A DNA stretch of 64,000 bases from Ypsolopha sequella (Eukaryota > Arthropoda > Insecta > Lepidoptera > Ypsolophidae), in the NCBI GenBank assembly GCA_934047225.1, contig OW203984.1, positions 5,403,201-5,467,200 on the forward strand. The letters are read 5' to 3'. Shown here piece after piece: positions 18,712-29,893 of the stretch; positions within the stretch are counted from its first letter, which is position 1; every line of letters starts with the position of its first letter. The notes beneath the pieces were generated by a model. It made no database searches. It saw only the letters and a program-made list of their open reading frames with translations, and was not told the origin of the DNA. The position numbers and the translations under genes were made by a program.

Positions 18712-20862
18712 CATTTTTTTTTATTTTTGTTTTATTGAGAACACAAACATTCACACATCTTAATACATTTAAAAATAGTAAAGAATAGACCTGAAGGTTC
18801 CTGAAGTTAACAATAAAAATAAATACACTTCATTAAGAAGCAAAGTTACAAAAATACGTATACAAGATAAGATATAAACACAAAAGGCACATCACACAGA
18901 CATCGAAATGGATTTTGAATACTAAATATTATGACAAAGTGAATATTGTAGTTTTAAGATAAGATTAACAAATTATAGTTCAGATATTGCTTTAAGAGCA
19001 TTTATTTTAAAACATTGGTGGCTTAGGGCGAACAAGTCTAAATCTTAATTACACCTAAGTCTTTAATTTGAGATACTCGTTTAAGAATTTTACCGCATAT
19101 CATATAATCATAATGAATTACGTTGAGTTTCCGAGAAAATTATATCGTGTAGCATTTATCTACATTTAGGTTACAAAAATCAATAAATTTATTTAAATTA
19201 GCTTGGAGCATGATGCAATCGCTAGGCTTAGACACTATTTGACAAAGTTTTGCATCATCAGCGTACAACAAAAAACCAGATGGGTCAATGAATTTGTCTA
19301 AATCGTTAAGGTAAAGGGAAAATAAGAGGGGACCCAAATGAGAACCTTGTGGGACTCCAGAACTAATAATTTGATAATTTGAGGTATTACTCGTATATCC
19401 TTTAAGCGAGACTGCTTGCGAGCGGTTTTCTATATAAGATTTGATCCAACGAAAGAGGTTACCGTGTATACCGATCTGGAAAAGCTTTTTTAGCAAGGTA
19501 TTCTAGGTTTAATTTTGTCAAAGGCTTTCAAGAAATCCGTATACACGGGATCTACCTGAAAACCATCATCCATTACATTTAATACGTAGTCTACAAACGT
19601 AATTAGGTTAGATTCTACACTACGCCCTTTTAAGAACCCATGTTGCTGGGGCAGAATGTGACGCGATAAAGTGAAAGTGATCTGATTAGTTATAAGTTTT
19701 TCAAATAATTTCTCAAACATTGAGAGTTTGGAGATACCGCGATACTTGGTAACATCATGTTTGTCGCCGCCCTTAAAAACTGGGGTAATAAGAGCACGCT
19801 TCCATACTGTGGGAAAATGACCTTCATTTAAAGACTTAATAAATATGAGAGATAAGGGAGGAGATAGTTCATTTGCACAATTTTTAATAAATAATGGGTG
19901 TACACCATCAGGGCCTGCCCCTTTAGAGATATTGACTGAGTTAAGGCAATTAAAAACATGTTTTTCAGAGAGATCCACAGAGGACATATCAACTGGAGCT
20001 TCGGTATGCTCAGATATCGGTGGGTCAGGAGCCAACCCATCATCTAGTTCAAAGACTGATTGAAGATAGCTATTGAACAATTCACTGATTTCCGCCCCGT
20101 CTTTAGAATATACATCATTGAGATGCATGGCATCGGGCAACTCATTTGACGATTTTTTGCTTTTAATATACGTCCAGAAATACTTAGGAAAATATTTAAT
20201 TTTTTCTTCAGCGAAATCAATATAATACTTATGACATTTTCTTTCCATTTTGGCCGCTCTTGATCTTAGTAATTTAAAAGTCTGATAATCTAGTGGATTA
20301 TTGAATTTTTTCCATAGTGAGTGAAATTTTCGTTTTTCTCTAGTTAATTTAATTAACGGTTTTGAGTACCAAATTGGATAGCCAGACGAGTTACTCACTA
20401 TGCGTGTGGGCACGTGTGCATCAATGATGGTAAATAATTTTGAGTAAAAATAATTTACTGAATCCTCCATGTTCATTGATTGCATAGGTTCCCAGTCGAT
20501 AGCAGAAATAGCATTACGAATATCAGTATAATTAGCAGAAAAGAATAGTAATTTCTTGCGGGTTTTTTCCCTTAAAGTTTCCTGGTAAGATATGTGTAAG
20601 TCTATATCTAAGGATTTGAGGTGTCGATCTTTTTTGACGAGTGGAGCGGAGCAGATATTAACAGTGCTATCGAAGTTACAGAGAATAAGGTCAAGTATTC
20701 TACCATTAATATTGACGTGTGAATTGTATTGATGTAATCCAGTAATACCCAAAAAATCAGAAATTAGTGAAACAAATTTGTCAGAGTTAGGATTTGTTAT
20801 ATATAAATGGTTTGCGTCAAAAACTGATTCCCACATGGCATGCGTAACATTAAAGTCCCCTG
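18712..20862 (-). mobile_element. 5'-truncated jockey/CR1-like LINE
   Basis: The element reads on the minus strand from within the endonuclease domain (about 20862) through the reverse transcriptase to a 3' region ending in an A-rich tail (plus-strand T tract at about 18718-18740). Loss of everything upstream of the endonuclease GDFN motif is the usual 5' truncation. I could not find a clear target duplication. Confidence 0.75.
19050..20862 (-). pseudogene. LINE ORF2: endonuclease C-terminus and reverse transcriptase, broken
   Basis: The minus strand encodes, in order: GDFNVTHAMW (endonuclease motif, codons near 20835-20855), a HVNINGRILDLIL segment, the RT finger region with GPDGVHPLF, HGFLKGRSVESN, the motif A region YTDFLKAFDK, then (after a frameshift at about 19490-19515) SSGVPQGSHLGPLLF and LLYADDAKL, the catalytic YADD box. 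An in-frame TAA at 19138-19140 interrupts a conserved tail (IKDLGV) seen just beyond. The catalytic residues are kept, but at least one frameshift and one stop make it dead. The order and motifs fit jockey/CR1-type elements, which copy RNA at a nicked target site. Confidence 0.85.
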
Positions 20863-21516
20863 AAATATATTATTTATTAACTGTTCTTAAATAAATATAA
20901 TAATACGGCAATTTTGTGTTTTCTTTTTTAATAAATACGGCAATTTGACACTTTAACTACGGCAACTCGAAATTTTACAATGACAACACTCACAACACTG
21001 CCATATTGTTTGTGTATGTAGGAAGGAATGTGGTATGTTACTGGCATTTTGCAGACCATACTCGAGAACACCTTTGACACCTCCACGGGGAATCATGTCG
21101 TAACGATGTTTGCTATGCAGGATGAACAGAAAAACAGCAACAAAGAGAAAATGAACCCTGGTACCGCAGGTTGCTTTCGACAATCTCCAGGAAAGATTCC
21201 AAGTCTATAAGACGGTAGATAGCAGCTGGCAGAGTTTAAAACTTTGCCTATGACTATGTGACTTCCCTATTCTCTGACCCAACTACTTTGGGAGAGACGT
21301 TTTGTTTAATAATTTATGATCCTTTTAACTTGGGCAGAGTTGCGACTTGTTGAGAACACGATCACATCGACACCAGCGTATGTATCGGGGAGTGTCCCAA
21401 TTGATGAATATTTAGTTCGTACCTGGCCCCAGAACTGTACACACAAAAGTTTTGTTAAGGCGATATGTATAAGTTTTAGCGTTATAGAATTGAATTAGTT
21501 TTGAGGATAATTCATA
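20863..21516. other. No gene seen; possible SINE piece
   Basis: Near 21060-21105 the words CGAGAACACCTTTGACACC and GGGGAATCATGTCGT resemble GGAACACCTCTGACACC and GGGGATTCATGTCGT at about 48050-48090, so a SINE tail may be present. Open frames of 60-76 codons on both strands have no motif. Confidence 0.4.
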
Positions 21517-21684
21517 ATTTATATAAAAAAAACGGCTCACCTATGATAACGTATTATATTATATATCAGTGTGAGGCGTAACGTCGTCGCGTAAACGTCT
21601 TCACTCGCCCAGATGAAGGCAGTCTAAATCTGCTGAAACTGGTCGGCTATAACACGTATTGAGGTGAGCCGTTTTTATATAAAT
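21517..21684. repeat. Foldback element around a hammerhead-like core
   Basis: ACGGCTCACCT (about 21531-21541) and AGGTGAGCCGT (about 21662-21672), each next to a TATATAAA run, form inverted ends. Looser matches (ATAACGTATTAT and ATAACACGTATT) extend the arms. The hammerhead-like segment sits just left of the right arm. Confidence 0.65.
21606..21648 (+). ncRNA. Hammerhead-ribozyme-like fold
   Basis: The outer helix is GCC (21607-21609) with GGC (21645-21647). The core is CAGATGA (21610-21616; consensus CTGATGA). Helix II is AGGCAG with CTGCT (21617-21622 and 21630-21634) with one bulged G and a TCTAAAT loop. GAAA follows (21635-21638), then CTGG and TC (21639-21644) for the short helix III and cleavage site. 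One core base differs from consensus, so activity is doubtful, but the layout matches that at 7106 with different helix sequences. Confidence 0.42.
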
Positions 21685-21692
21685 CAAGTTTG

Positions 21693-21958
21693 GCGTCCCT
21701 GTTACTCCATATGCGAAAAAAACCTTAATGCGAGAGTATTTATTTCCGAAATTAGACTGCAATTACATTTTATTAGAAGGGTTAAAACGGTATCTAGGAC
21801 CTGTTTAAACAAAATTTTGATAGCAACTTTAGTACATTTTATATTAATTATTATAAAAACCGACTTTTTGCTACTTTTCCATGAATCCGTCTCACTCGCA
21901 CTGAGGGTTTTTTTTGCATATGGAGTAACAGGGACGCTAAAACTTTTACGTATCGCCT
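21693..21958 (-). repeat. TTAA-family (425 bp) pieces in inverted arrangement
   Basis: 21693-21735 reads as the start of the family in plus orientation (GCGTCCCTGTTACTCCATAT, then GCGAGAG). From about 21752 to 21958 the family reads on the minus strand, ending GTCCCTG, AAAAGTTTTAG and AGGCGATACG at the right edge. This repeats the opposed arrangement seen at 715-1439. Confidence 0.65.
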
Positions 21959-22211
21959 GAAAAGGAAACTCCGACCACCTGTTAACATTTCATAACTTGA
22001 AAAGAAATAAATAAATAATTTTGTTTGTTTGTATAAATGAGTTGCTCAGAAAAATAAAGCATACAATAGAACCTTTTCCCTAAAAAAACTATTTAAAACA
22101 ACGCAAATAAAATATTAAACAATTTACTCATACAAATATTGAATTCGAACTACTTGTTATTTTCTATGAGAAAGCGAAGAAAAGCTGACCAAATTGGCGA
22201 CATACCTACTG
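21959..22211. other. No gene seen
   Basis: AT-rich DNA with nothing that I can assign; the LINE relic starts at its right edge. Confidence 0.35.
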
Positions 22212-22349
22212 AAGAAGGGCAATGTCAAAAGTACCCGGAAAAGAAGAACTTGTATGACTAGATTGATAGATGTGGAAGAGGCGAAAGAGTTGTGGCAGGA
22301 TCGTAGCAGATCTGTAATCTCTGCCTACCCCTCTGGGAGTCAGGTGTGA
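22212..22349 (+). pseudogene. LINE ORF2 C-terminal relic (WQDR type)
   Basis: A 46-codon stretch ends VEEAKELWQDRSRSVISAYP then a short SGSQV tail and TGA at 22347. The same ending is seen on the minus strand at 28312-28536 (QDRSRWKSVVSAYSS). Two independent copies of one C-terminus, without the rest of the protein, suggest 5'-truncated LINEs. There is no start codon or upstream domain. The element name is not known to me, and the rest of the element is absent. Confidence 0.45.
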
Positions 22350-22847
22350 GTATATGTATTTGCTACAGTCACAAAACTATACTTTTATAAATAGGAATAC
22401 ACAGTTTGCTATGCTTTTGATAATTATTTAAGTATGTTAGCGGAAATAAACAGAATATCTAATTACTTTAAAGAACGATGACAGAAATGTATTTAAACAA
22501 ATTTATACAGAAAATAAAAAAATATGTAAGTAAATAATAATTAAAATACCTTCTAAATAAAAGTAAAAAATAAAAATAAGTAAATTAATATATAAATGAT
22601 AAAATTTCAGTACTAAATATAATACATTTATAACTAAAATATATATTAAAGCCGAAAAAATAGAGTAAATAAAAAAAAAACTTTAGTTTTTTCATTGTTG
22701 TACCTTTAGGACAGCTTCAGTGGAGTCATAGTCAAGGATAAGTTGCCATTTAGTGATTTTGTTTTTTGCCTTCCAACTAGTGCAGCTTCTTAGGTACAGC
22801 TTGCGTGCTTTAAGTTTGTGTGCCAAGGACCAAAACTGAACTGTCTA
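22350..22847. other. No gene seen
   Basis: Very AT-rich, with an A tract near 22670. It separates two LINE C-terminal relics of different type. Confidence 0.35.
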
Positions 22848-22979
22848 TGCGGTGTTCCACAAACGACAGACCATCTCATGTCGTGCCCACTGTGTCCAGC
22901 TTCCTGCACTCACTTAGACCTGATGCAGGCTAATGACAAAGCTATTACAGTAGCTACTTACTGGAAAGATTTAATTTAA
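22848..22979 (+). pseudogene. LINE ORF2 C-terminal relic with Cys/His motif
   Basis: A 43-residue frame reads CGVPQTTDHLMSCPLCP and then CTHLDLMQANDKAITVA and YWKDLI, stop TAA at 22977. The spacing CG..QT..H....CPLCP is the zinc-knuckle-like tail found after the reverse transcriptase in several arthropod non-LTR elements. A GAAGAAGAAGAAG tract follows at about 22995, as I know from lepidopteran LINE ends. It is only the last piece of a 5'-truncated copy, with nothing recognisable in frame upstream. Confidence 0.6.
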
Positions 22980-23169
22980 TTTAGTTTCCACACGAAGAAG
23001 AAGAAGAGTTTGTGTGCCCATACATTTACAACGTTATGCATAAAATAGTGAAATTTTGCCAGAAATGCTTAACTGACATTAAACAATGTTTTTTTTTAAA
23101 TCTTTGATTCAAAAATAAGAAGAACCATCTTAAGCTGTGCGTTTCGTAGAGGATACGAATCGTTCCCTC

Positions 23170-23643
23170 TTAAGGCCCTTAATACCGCCAAATGGGTACT
23201 TTCTAAAGCCTACTCCTCTTTTATGGCCTAACCAAAAATATTGAAAAAATGTATTATGGATTATCAACTCTAGGACAACATATGCAACATTTTTCTTTTT
23301 CGTACCACCAAACCTTCTATATGGAAAATTGTTTCAACTGAATGGTGTTTTTTGGCTTGAATTTCCTACTGCTCCTAAGCGGCTTAGGTGATTTAATTCA
23401 TTTATGCTTTGATAAATAGATAAACTTGATAGCTACAAATATAACATAGAATTATTCAATCGAACAATGACGCCCATGTGAAAAGTATTATTTTCTCCTA
23501 TTTTGCCCTTTCAAGGACGCAGCGAGCGTCGTAACAGCCACCACGCATTGTGCACTGATTTGAACGTTATTTCAATGTCGTTTCCGTCGATATTCATACA
23601 GACAAACATCAAGCTGCTAATTTGGCGACGGTAATCGCCTTAA
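23170..23643 (-). mobile_element. 473-bp TTAA-bounded element, copy 2 (inverted)
   Basis: It is bounded by TTAA at 23170-23173 and 23640-23643, with GGCGATTAC at the inner right and GGCCCTTAATACC at the inner left. It matches 11937-12409 throughout in reverse orientation and differs in length by one base. It is non-coding and piggyBac-like in target. Confidence 0.8.
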
Positions 23644-24088
23644 GTGGAAAAAAAAATTACGAGGCTCTACTGAAACCTACCTACAATACCTTATTTACGT
23701 CGCATATTTTCTTTGCACGTACCATTCCCGTACCATCGATCTGGCTGAATCAGTTTTCACGGGTGACGCTTTCGGAGCGAGCAGTAATCGTGTTACCATC
23801 GAGGGGATGGAACAATGCACGATAAATAGAGCCTGTTTGATGCTCTGATTCGTTTTGCTGCACGGGTGACTGACTCTCACGAGGGACCGTGGTATGAGCT
23901 TCATTAGGAACGAATGAGGATAATTATTTAGGTGGATACAGATAGCTAGAGGTGACAGTGGAGTACGTTTCGATAACTTTATGTCCTACATACATAATCT
24001 TTTTTCAACTGGTTGTAGATTAAAAATATTTCAGCTTTATCTTTATGTTTCGTCACAAAATACAAATATTTAAGAATATGTAGGTGTT

Positions 24089-24094
<6 letters not shown>
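23644..24094. other. No gene seen
   Basis: Frames of 67-69 codons overlap on both strands around 23695-23900 and show no motif. Nothing else is seen. Confidence 0.35.
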
Positions 24095-24123
<29 letters not shown>

Positions 24124-24134
24124 TTATATATATG
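24095..24134. repeat. AT dinucleotide microsatellite
   Basis: A run of TA repeats (about 24094-24118) is followed by an imperfect TATATAT stretch. Confidence 0.9.
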
Positions 24135-24213
24135 TTATTGATCCATCATACTGATCACTTACCAAGCCACCAGTATGAATTTGGACGATGATCAAAAAGT
24201 CACCTTGTATATA
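24133..24213. repeat. Half copy of the TATACAAGGTGA foldback family
   Basis: It carries TGATCACTTACCAAGCCACC, AGTATGAATTTGGACGATGA and AAAAGTCACCTTGTATA, which is the right arm of the elements at 27498-27767 and 43966-44228. Confidence 0.75.
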
Positions 24214-24394
24214 GGTACATATAATTTAAAAATTTTATATTATTTTTTACTTATACGAATAGATGGGTTAGTTAACAGATTGTTATTATTTAAGTTACAT
24301 TAACTTTGTAATAATTAACTAAAAGACTGTTTGTCTCTGAATAAAATAAAATAAAAAAATAAATATTCCTTCAATGTGTATATTCTCTTTCTTC

Positions 24395-24545
24395 ATTAAT
24401 GTCATCGTCACGATATGAATCCCGGAGAGGGCGTCATAGGTGATTTTGAGTAAGGAAATGGAAATACATCCACACTCGTACACCCACATTTGACCGACGA
24501 TTACATATATTCTCTTCTATCGTTGTAGCGATGCCTCGATGTCAG
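24395..24545 (-). repeat. SINE-like repeat, antisense piece
   Basis: On the minus strand it reads GTGGGTGTACGAGTGTG, then a TATTTCC segment, then CGCCCTCTCCGGGATTCAT and TCGTGACG. These words match the SINE bodies at 45.13-45.6, 47.93 and 63.1-63.27 kb. Confidence 0.5.
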
Positions 24546-25364
24546 TTAATCCTTCATAGCACGGTTTTACTCTAAAGTCAGAAACAAATAGTCGCTCCTA
24601 TAGGTGTAAGGATCACTTGGTGCTCAAAACGTCACGACTTAAGGCTCTCAGTGATAACACCAAACCAATGACAATAAAAGTATATAAAAACTTACCTAGT
24701 AGTATTAAAAATATAAATAGTGATAGTAAAGCCGATTTTGAAGGCTTTCATTTTAGTTTTAGTGCTGTCAAAACTAAATTTTCTTAATTGCAAAATAGTC
24801 CTTAGGTATAAGGAACAGAAGTTAAATTACTTTGGAATATTTCTAGTTTTGATAGCTCTATAACTAAATTTTAAGCCTTCAGAATCAGCTTTAGTATGTA
24901 CATAAACACAATTAAATTGTTTTAGACTGAAAAATGCTATTACTCTGTCGAGGAATATTTAAATGTTAAAGTTATATTATTCAATTAATTGTTGTGTGTG
25001 CGGACCGACCGCGAACACACCCAGCTATGTTTGTGAGATGCTTACATATTGCTACTATAATTTGTGAGATGTTTGTGAGATGCTTACCTATTGCTACTAT
25101 AACTTAATATAAGTACCGAACTGCGCAATCACTGATAAACCCTATGGGTTTTTGTTGATTGTGTATTAATGTAAGTAGGTTAAGATTTTTGAAAACAAAA
25201 AAATTATAAAAAAAAAATTCACTTAAAAACTTTTGTCATGTACTATTTCATTATTTTAATTTTAATTAGTATTTAATATTGTATTTGACGATTTAAAAAT
25301 TCCTCAGTTCATAAACTTAAAACATGATAAGAAATGCATTAATAATCATTGTTTTAAAAAAACA
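24546..25364. other. No gene seen
   Basis: AT-rich. TTTGTGAGATG with CTTAC and ATTGCTACTATA is repeated near 25030-25060 and 25060-25105, a short tandem duplication. A gene is not supported. Confidence 0.4.
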
Positions 25365-25575
25365 CTTGTACTTATCCACATATTACTTAATACCACATAT
25401 AAATTCCACCAAGTGCCAATATCATTTCAATAAATTATGTTCGTTGTTGTCTCGTCCTCGATGATAATAGATAACAAGTGTAGTCCCGGTTTTTGCATTC
25501 ACTGCGTTACACACAAAAAACGAATCATCATCTTCGGACGAGACAACAACTTCACATAATTACAGTCGAACTTCA
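25365..25575. repeat. CCAAGTGCC family copy with long inverted core
   Basis: CACTTGTACT near 25370 and TTCCACCAAGTGCCAATATC near 25405 mark the family. To the right, TTGTTGTCTCGTCC (about 25444-25457) pairs with GGACGAGACAACAA (about 25537-25550), and ATGATAAT-type words inside extend the stem. No clear GAAA hammerhead core is visible in this copy. Confidence 0.55.
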
Positions 25576-25890
25576 CTTACAGGTAAGTTCGTTTGACTAT
25601 CAATAAATCTATTCTTTTCTACGTTATTAACAACAAAACAGATCAATTAAAACGCTATAAAACCCTGCACACCTAGCTTTTTAAAACGTTGAAAGCTCTG
25701 ACCACCCGTCGTCTAGTAAACTTTGCGACCCGCTCCGCAAACGCTCCGTAACGCAAATAACGCAGACCCAGTAAACGCATATGCGTACACTGCAGAAGGC
25801 GAGACCTGAGAATTGCGTTTGTGTGCGTGCACACCTACAGTGTAGGGAATAAAGCGGCTTGAAGCGCAGAGCGTCCGCTAGAGCGGGGGC

Positions 25891-26044
25891 TCTACCGCGT
25901 AATTCTCATTTGTATCAACTTCAAGCAAATGCATGCGAAATTCAACGCGTGCAAAAGAGATGGCATGTTAGGCGGGCGTCGTCGCACGCACGTCAAATTT
26001 CAATCTCAAGTTGATGTTGATGAAAATGAGAATTACGCGGTAGA
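25891..26044. mobile_element. 154-bp MITE with TCTACCGCGTAATTCTCATTT ends, copy 2
   Basis: The inverted ends are longer and cleaner than in the copy at 17444-17594: TCTACCGCGTAATTCTCATT on both sides. The body is nearly identical to copy 1, so at least one of the two is fairly young. Confidence 0.8.
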
Positions 26045-26258
26045 CCCGCGGTTTTTACAGTCGACTTGAAGCCGGCCCCGCCCGGCACGTGGCGTCACCC
26101 TGTGGACTGTCAAGCACTTCCCGCATTTCACCTCCGGTACCGCTAGCAGATTGAGGCGCGTTTAGTTGTTTCGGTTTTTGATTTTTGTCAATATAAATTA
26201 GTGAAATAGCTCCTACAATCAAAAGAAATTGTGTTAAACTTAATAAACTATTTTAAAG

Positions 26259-26372
26259 ATGTATGTAATTAAATTTAAGGGCGAGACGCCGCTATTGATG
26301 CCCGAAAAGAGATTCATCACAAACGTAGGGGACACATGGGACGGGAGTGAATTTCAAGTTGATGAAGAATAA
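26259..26372 (+). CDS. 37-residue open frame, unknown
   Basis: From ATG at 26259 (context AAAGATGT) this frame encodes 37 residues, starting MYVIKFKGETPLLMPEK, with a GDTWDGSEF stretch and an acidic end, then TAA. AATAAA follows within about 10 bases (26382) and again near 26405. The upstream 500 bp is richer in GC than the surroundings and holds a MITE. I recognise no family. The composition (few hydrophobic runs, mixed charges, W and G residues) is less AT-driven than chance frames nearby. It could be a first exon, a short gene or a transposon scrap. Confidence 0.25.
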   Translation: MYVIKFKGETPLLMPEKRFITNVGDTWDGSEFQVDEE

Positions 26373-27497
26373 GAGGTGTAGAATAAATATTACAACATTG
26401 TAAGTAAATAAAACTCTATATGTATTATTTTTGCCTGACTGTACATTTTGGTATCACTCACACAAACGCATCTTTCAGGTCTCGCCTTCCGGAGTATAGT
26501 AAACTATACCAACCATACTGTACACCAGTACATCGCAGCTACAATCAAAGGGGCATTAACAATGTTTCGCGGATGAGGGAGGACAGTAATTGCCGTGTCG
26601 GCGCGCACACAGATTTACTGCCGGCCAGTACTGTCGGCCGAGCAAGTACTGACTGACGACCCGCCACTGGGGCCGCCAGTCGATTTTACCGATAATATTG
26701 GTGTACTAGCTGTTGCCCGTGACTTCGTCCGCGTGGAAGAAGATAATGCGGCCACAGTGGAATCCTCAGGGCGCGAGTAATACTCGCACTTGACCGGTTT
26801 TTATTTATTTCATTTTGAGGTAGGGATTCTAAAAATCATGGTAATAGGTGATTTCGTGACGATTACAGGAAATATATAGCATTCTATAATCAGCGGGAGC
26901 TGCAAATTGTTTATCAGGCGTTACCATCTTAGTAGCTTGTTTGTGTCGCCTTAATGTTGATATGACATCAAAATCTTTGTAATTTACCATGTTTTAGGGT
27001 TCAAGGACCCATATTTAGTGCACAATTTCACAACTAGATGGCGGTGCACCCTATTACATCGCGATATCGTTTGTTTATATTAAATTTTTCAAATGGGCCT
27101 AGGAACCACACTACCAAACATACACTGTATGTGTACGTGTAGTGTATCTTTGGTCGTGTATAACTTATAAACATGTCGCAGCCACCTTAGCTTAGCAAGC
27201 AGCAACGTAAAATTGTACACCCCTCTCTCGGGAAAAAAAACAACAGACTCGTGGGCCTTTCAATAGACTCTTTCATTAACTTTTAAATAAAATTATAAAC
27301 TTTTAAAGAGGTTAGGTACTTTCTGTCCTCCTCTTCAAGGCAAAGCTGAAAATGCCGGAAGGCCGACAGCAAAAATGATCAATCATAAAAAAATCTACTG
27401 GAAATGTGCACGGTAGGTATTAAACCACTCAAATAAATAATGTACACAATTAAATTTAATTTGCTATTTTTAAATATTATAATAGCTATATTAATCA
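26373..27497. other. No gene seen; repeat scraps
   Basis: CTAGCTGTTGCCCGTGACTT then CGTCCGCGTGG (about 26706-26735) is a word I know from widespread insect repeats. TACATCGCGATATCGTTTG near 27055 pairs with a reverse copy near 18068. Short frames at 26420-26780 show no domain. Confidence 0.4.
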
Positions 27498-27767
27498 TAT
27501 ACAAGGTGATTTTTTGATCATCGTTCAAACTCATACTGGTGGCTTGGTAAGTGATCAGTATCATGCATCAATAACAATTTTGGTGAAATTCGTAAAATGA
27601 AATTTCGACTCCCCATAGTGATTCACTCGGGACTGGAACTGAATTTATATGGGAAGCCGAAATTTCATTTTACGAATTTCACAAAAATTGTTACTGATCC
27701 AAGATACTGATCACTTATCAAGCCTTCAGTATGAATTTGGACGATGATCTAAAAGTCACCTTGTATA
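27498..27767. mobile_element. 270-bp TA-type foldback MITE, copy 1
   Basis: The ends are TATACAAGGTGA and TCACCTTGTATA. The arms are near-complete inverted copies (GATCATCGTTCAAACTCATAC on the left against TATGAATTTGGACGATGATC on the right; GAAATTCGTAAAATGAAATT against its complement). The middle holds CCCATAGTGATTCACT. TA at the ends fits Tc1/mariner-type targets. Confidence 0.82.
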
Positions 27768-28270
27768 TAAAAAGAGAAGCCCTGACTTACTCACTCATTC
27801 ACTGACTCATCAACGCACAGCCCAAACCCTTGGACCTAGAAAGCTGAAGTTTTGCACAGAGCTTCCCTTTGTAATGTAGACAAGGAATAAGAAAGGTTTT
27901 TTCGAAATTCCACCTCTAAGGGGGTGAAACGGGGGTCCAGAGTTTGTATGGGGAAACAAGATTAGTAAGACTATTTTATTCGAGACTTCACAGAAGTACT
28001 CCTATCCATAAATGAGTAAACATGTGTTTCAGGTTTTTTCAGAATTCAACCCCTAAAAGGGGGTAATGGGGTGACAAAGTCTGAAAATCAACATGGGTAT
28101 CTTTTGTATGGTTTATCGGGTCGCTGATTACGAATCACGTTTACGTTTCTAAATCCAACGTATTTAACGTGAAATACCATCATCCCCTGTTGGGGTGCGA
28201 TGGGGTTAAAATGTGTAAATATCAATATGGGTGTCGTTTTTATGGGTTTTTTGGACGTTAATTACGAACA
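27768..28270. repeat. Dispersed insect repeat with ACTCATCAACGCACAGCCC
   Basis: It begins right after the MITE with CTGACTTACTCACTCATTC, then CAACGCACAGCCCAAACC, CTAGAAAGCTGAAGTTTTGC, and repeated CCTCTAAGGGGGTGAAACG and CCCTAAAAGGGGGTAATGGG blocks. I know this layout from many insect genomes. A short relative is at 35411-35560. Class not resolved. Confidence 0.6.
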
Positions 28271-28311
28271 TATATGTATATCTTACCGACCAAACTCCAA
28301 TTTAGAACAAA

Positions 28312-28536
28312 CTAGTTTGGCCTAGGCCAAAGTAGTTTTGGATTTTCATAAAAATAATCACGACACGACGTGGCGCGACCCGCCATATATAACCTTCTAA
28401 CCTGTTCTAAATCCGGCTCTCTTTTGTTCTTTACGACTTCCGACAAACTAGTTTGACTTAGATTTAGGCTCATGGTGCTACTCCTCGAAGAGTAGGCAGA
28501 GACTACCGATTTCCATCTGCTACGATCCTGACACAC
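28312..28536 (-). pseudogene. LINE ORF2 C-terminal relic (WQDR type), second copy
   Basis: The minus-strand frame starts CQDRSRWKSVVSAYSSRSS and runs on for 74 residues. The first 20 residues parallel the end of the relic at 22212-22349; the rest is probably read-through into 3' sequence, since the other copy stops soon after this motif. There is no reverse transcriptase domain. The dispersed repeat at 27768-28270 abuts it on the left. Confidence 0.42.
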
Positions 28537-28711
28537 CTCTTTTCACATAATATTTAAAACTTAAAATTCTCATTTAGTTAGAGAATCCAATGGAAACTTT
28601 GCGATAAAATGTATCACAGTTTTTAAGTTTGATAATAAGTTAGCAAACAATGATCTTCCTTCCTTCTTTCTTTGTAATCCACATGGATTACATCACACTG
28701 CGGAGGATCGT

Positions 28712-28990
28712 TTTATATAATAAATAATAATAATATAGGGAAACACACGAAAAAAAATAAAGGTAGTTTTCCTTAAATTTAATAAAATAATACACTTGAT
28801 TAAAATAAAAAATATAGGTTTAAATAGTATTATAATTATAGTTAAATATAATACCATACATATTATAAATATATCCCTAACTCCGCCTATTCGATTAGTC
28901 TTGCTAAGAAGAAGGGCAAGAAACTTAGCAAGATTATGTACTGTAACATATAGCTAGGCAATATGTTAGGTTTAGGTAAGGCTAGGTTTT
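28712..28990. repeat. Dispersed repeat, CTCCGCCYATTCGATTAGTC family
   Basis: It is collinear with 15005-15400 from ATAAATAATAATAATATAGG to GAAGAAGGGCAAGAAACTTAG. Confidence 0.6.
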
Positions 28991-29769
28991 ATAGGTAGGT
29001 TAAAGGACTATTTGTTCGTGTTTAGTTGGCAATCGATAACCTTTATGGATCGACATACGTCGCATTGACTGAATTATTTGATGTTTTCCAAAAATAAATA
29101 CAGATCGAGTATAAAAGATCTTTCAGACAAAACACGAGCAAGATACCTCAGAGAGTCCGATCAGTGCGGACGTAGTTCTCCATATAGGAAGATTCCTCAA
29201 AGAGTCCGATTAGTGCGGATATGCTTCTCCATCCGTAAATTATCGAAGGAATATAAGAAGCGAGTGCTCTACCAAATTTGGAGCTCCCCTCCCTTAATAT
29301 ATATATGATAATTAGGCTGTGTATAAAAAGAAAAAAGAAAATATAAAGAAGATAAACAAAATATAAAATAGTATAATTATAAGAAATGTCCCCATAAGAT
29401 CCCGAGTGCGCGGTGCGCATCACAGTACATAAAAATCTCATCGTACACTTTATCTACTACGAATAGGTAGGATCATTAAAATGTGAACTTATGACCTTTA
29501 TATTTAACTTGGGCACATTTAGAAAAGCTGTTTGTCCTTTAAACAAAACCTTTCTACGAACTACTAAGAATTTCAGTGCTTGAAATGTTTGCACTAAAGC
29601 ACAATAACGGACCGCCCATAGTGCTGCAGCACTTGTGTCTACAACTTTATCGATAGTTTTTAGGTAAAGCAAACTTTATCCGCTTTTCTCTTTACTCTTA
29701 TGCACAAATACAAACAATTGTTTTCTGTTTAGTTTCTTTGCGATTTTAATAATAAATAAATCAACATCA
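28991..29769. other. No gene seen; one 49-bp duplication
   Basis: AGAGTCCGAT near 29152 and 29201 starts two tandem 49-bp copies (CAGTGCGGA then GTAGTTCTCCAT, against TAGTGCGGA then TGCTTCTCCAT). The frame 29078-29308 across them has no domain that I know. Confidence 0.45.
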
Positions 29770-29893
29770 TGAATCGATAACAATTTTGTGTGAAATTTCA
29801 TTTTATGAATTTTACAAAAATCGTTATTGGTTCATGATGCTGATTACTTACCAAGGCTAAAGTATGAATTTGGACTAAATTCACCTTCTATAA
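29770..29893. repeat. Decayed half copy of the TATACAAGGTGA foldback family
   Basis: ATAACAATTTTGTG, GAAATTTCATTTTATGAAT, TTGGTTCATGATGCTGAT and GTATGAATTTGGAC follow the order of 27676-27767 with many changes. Confidence 0.6.
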
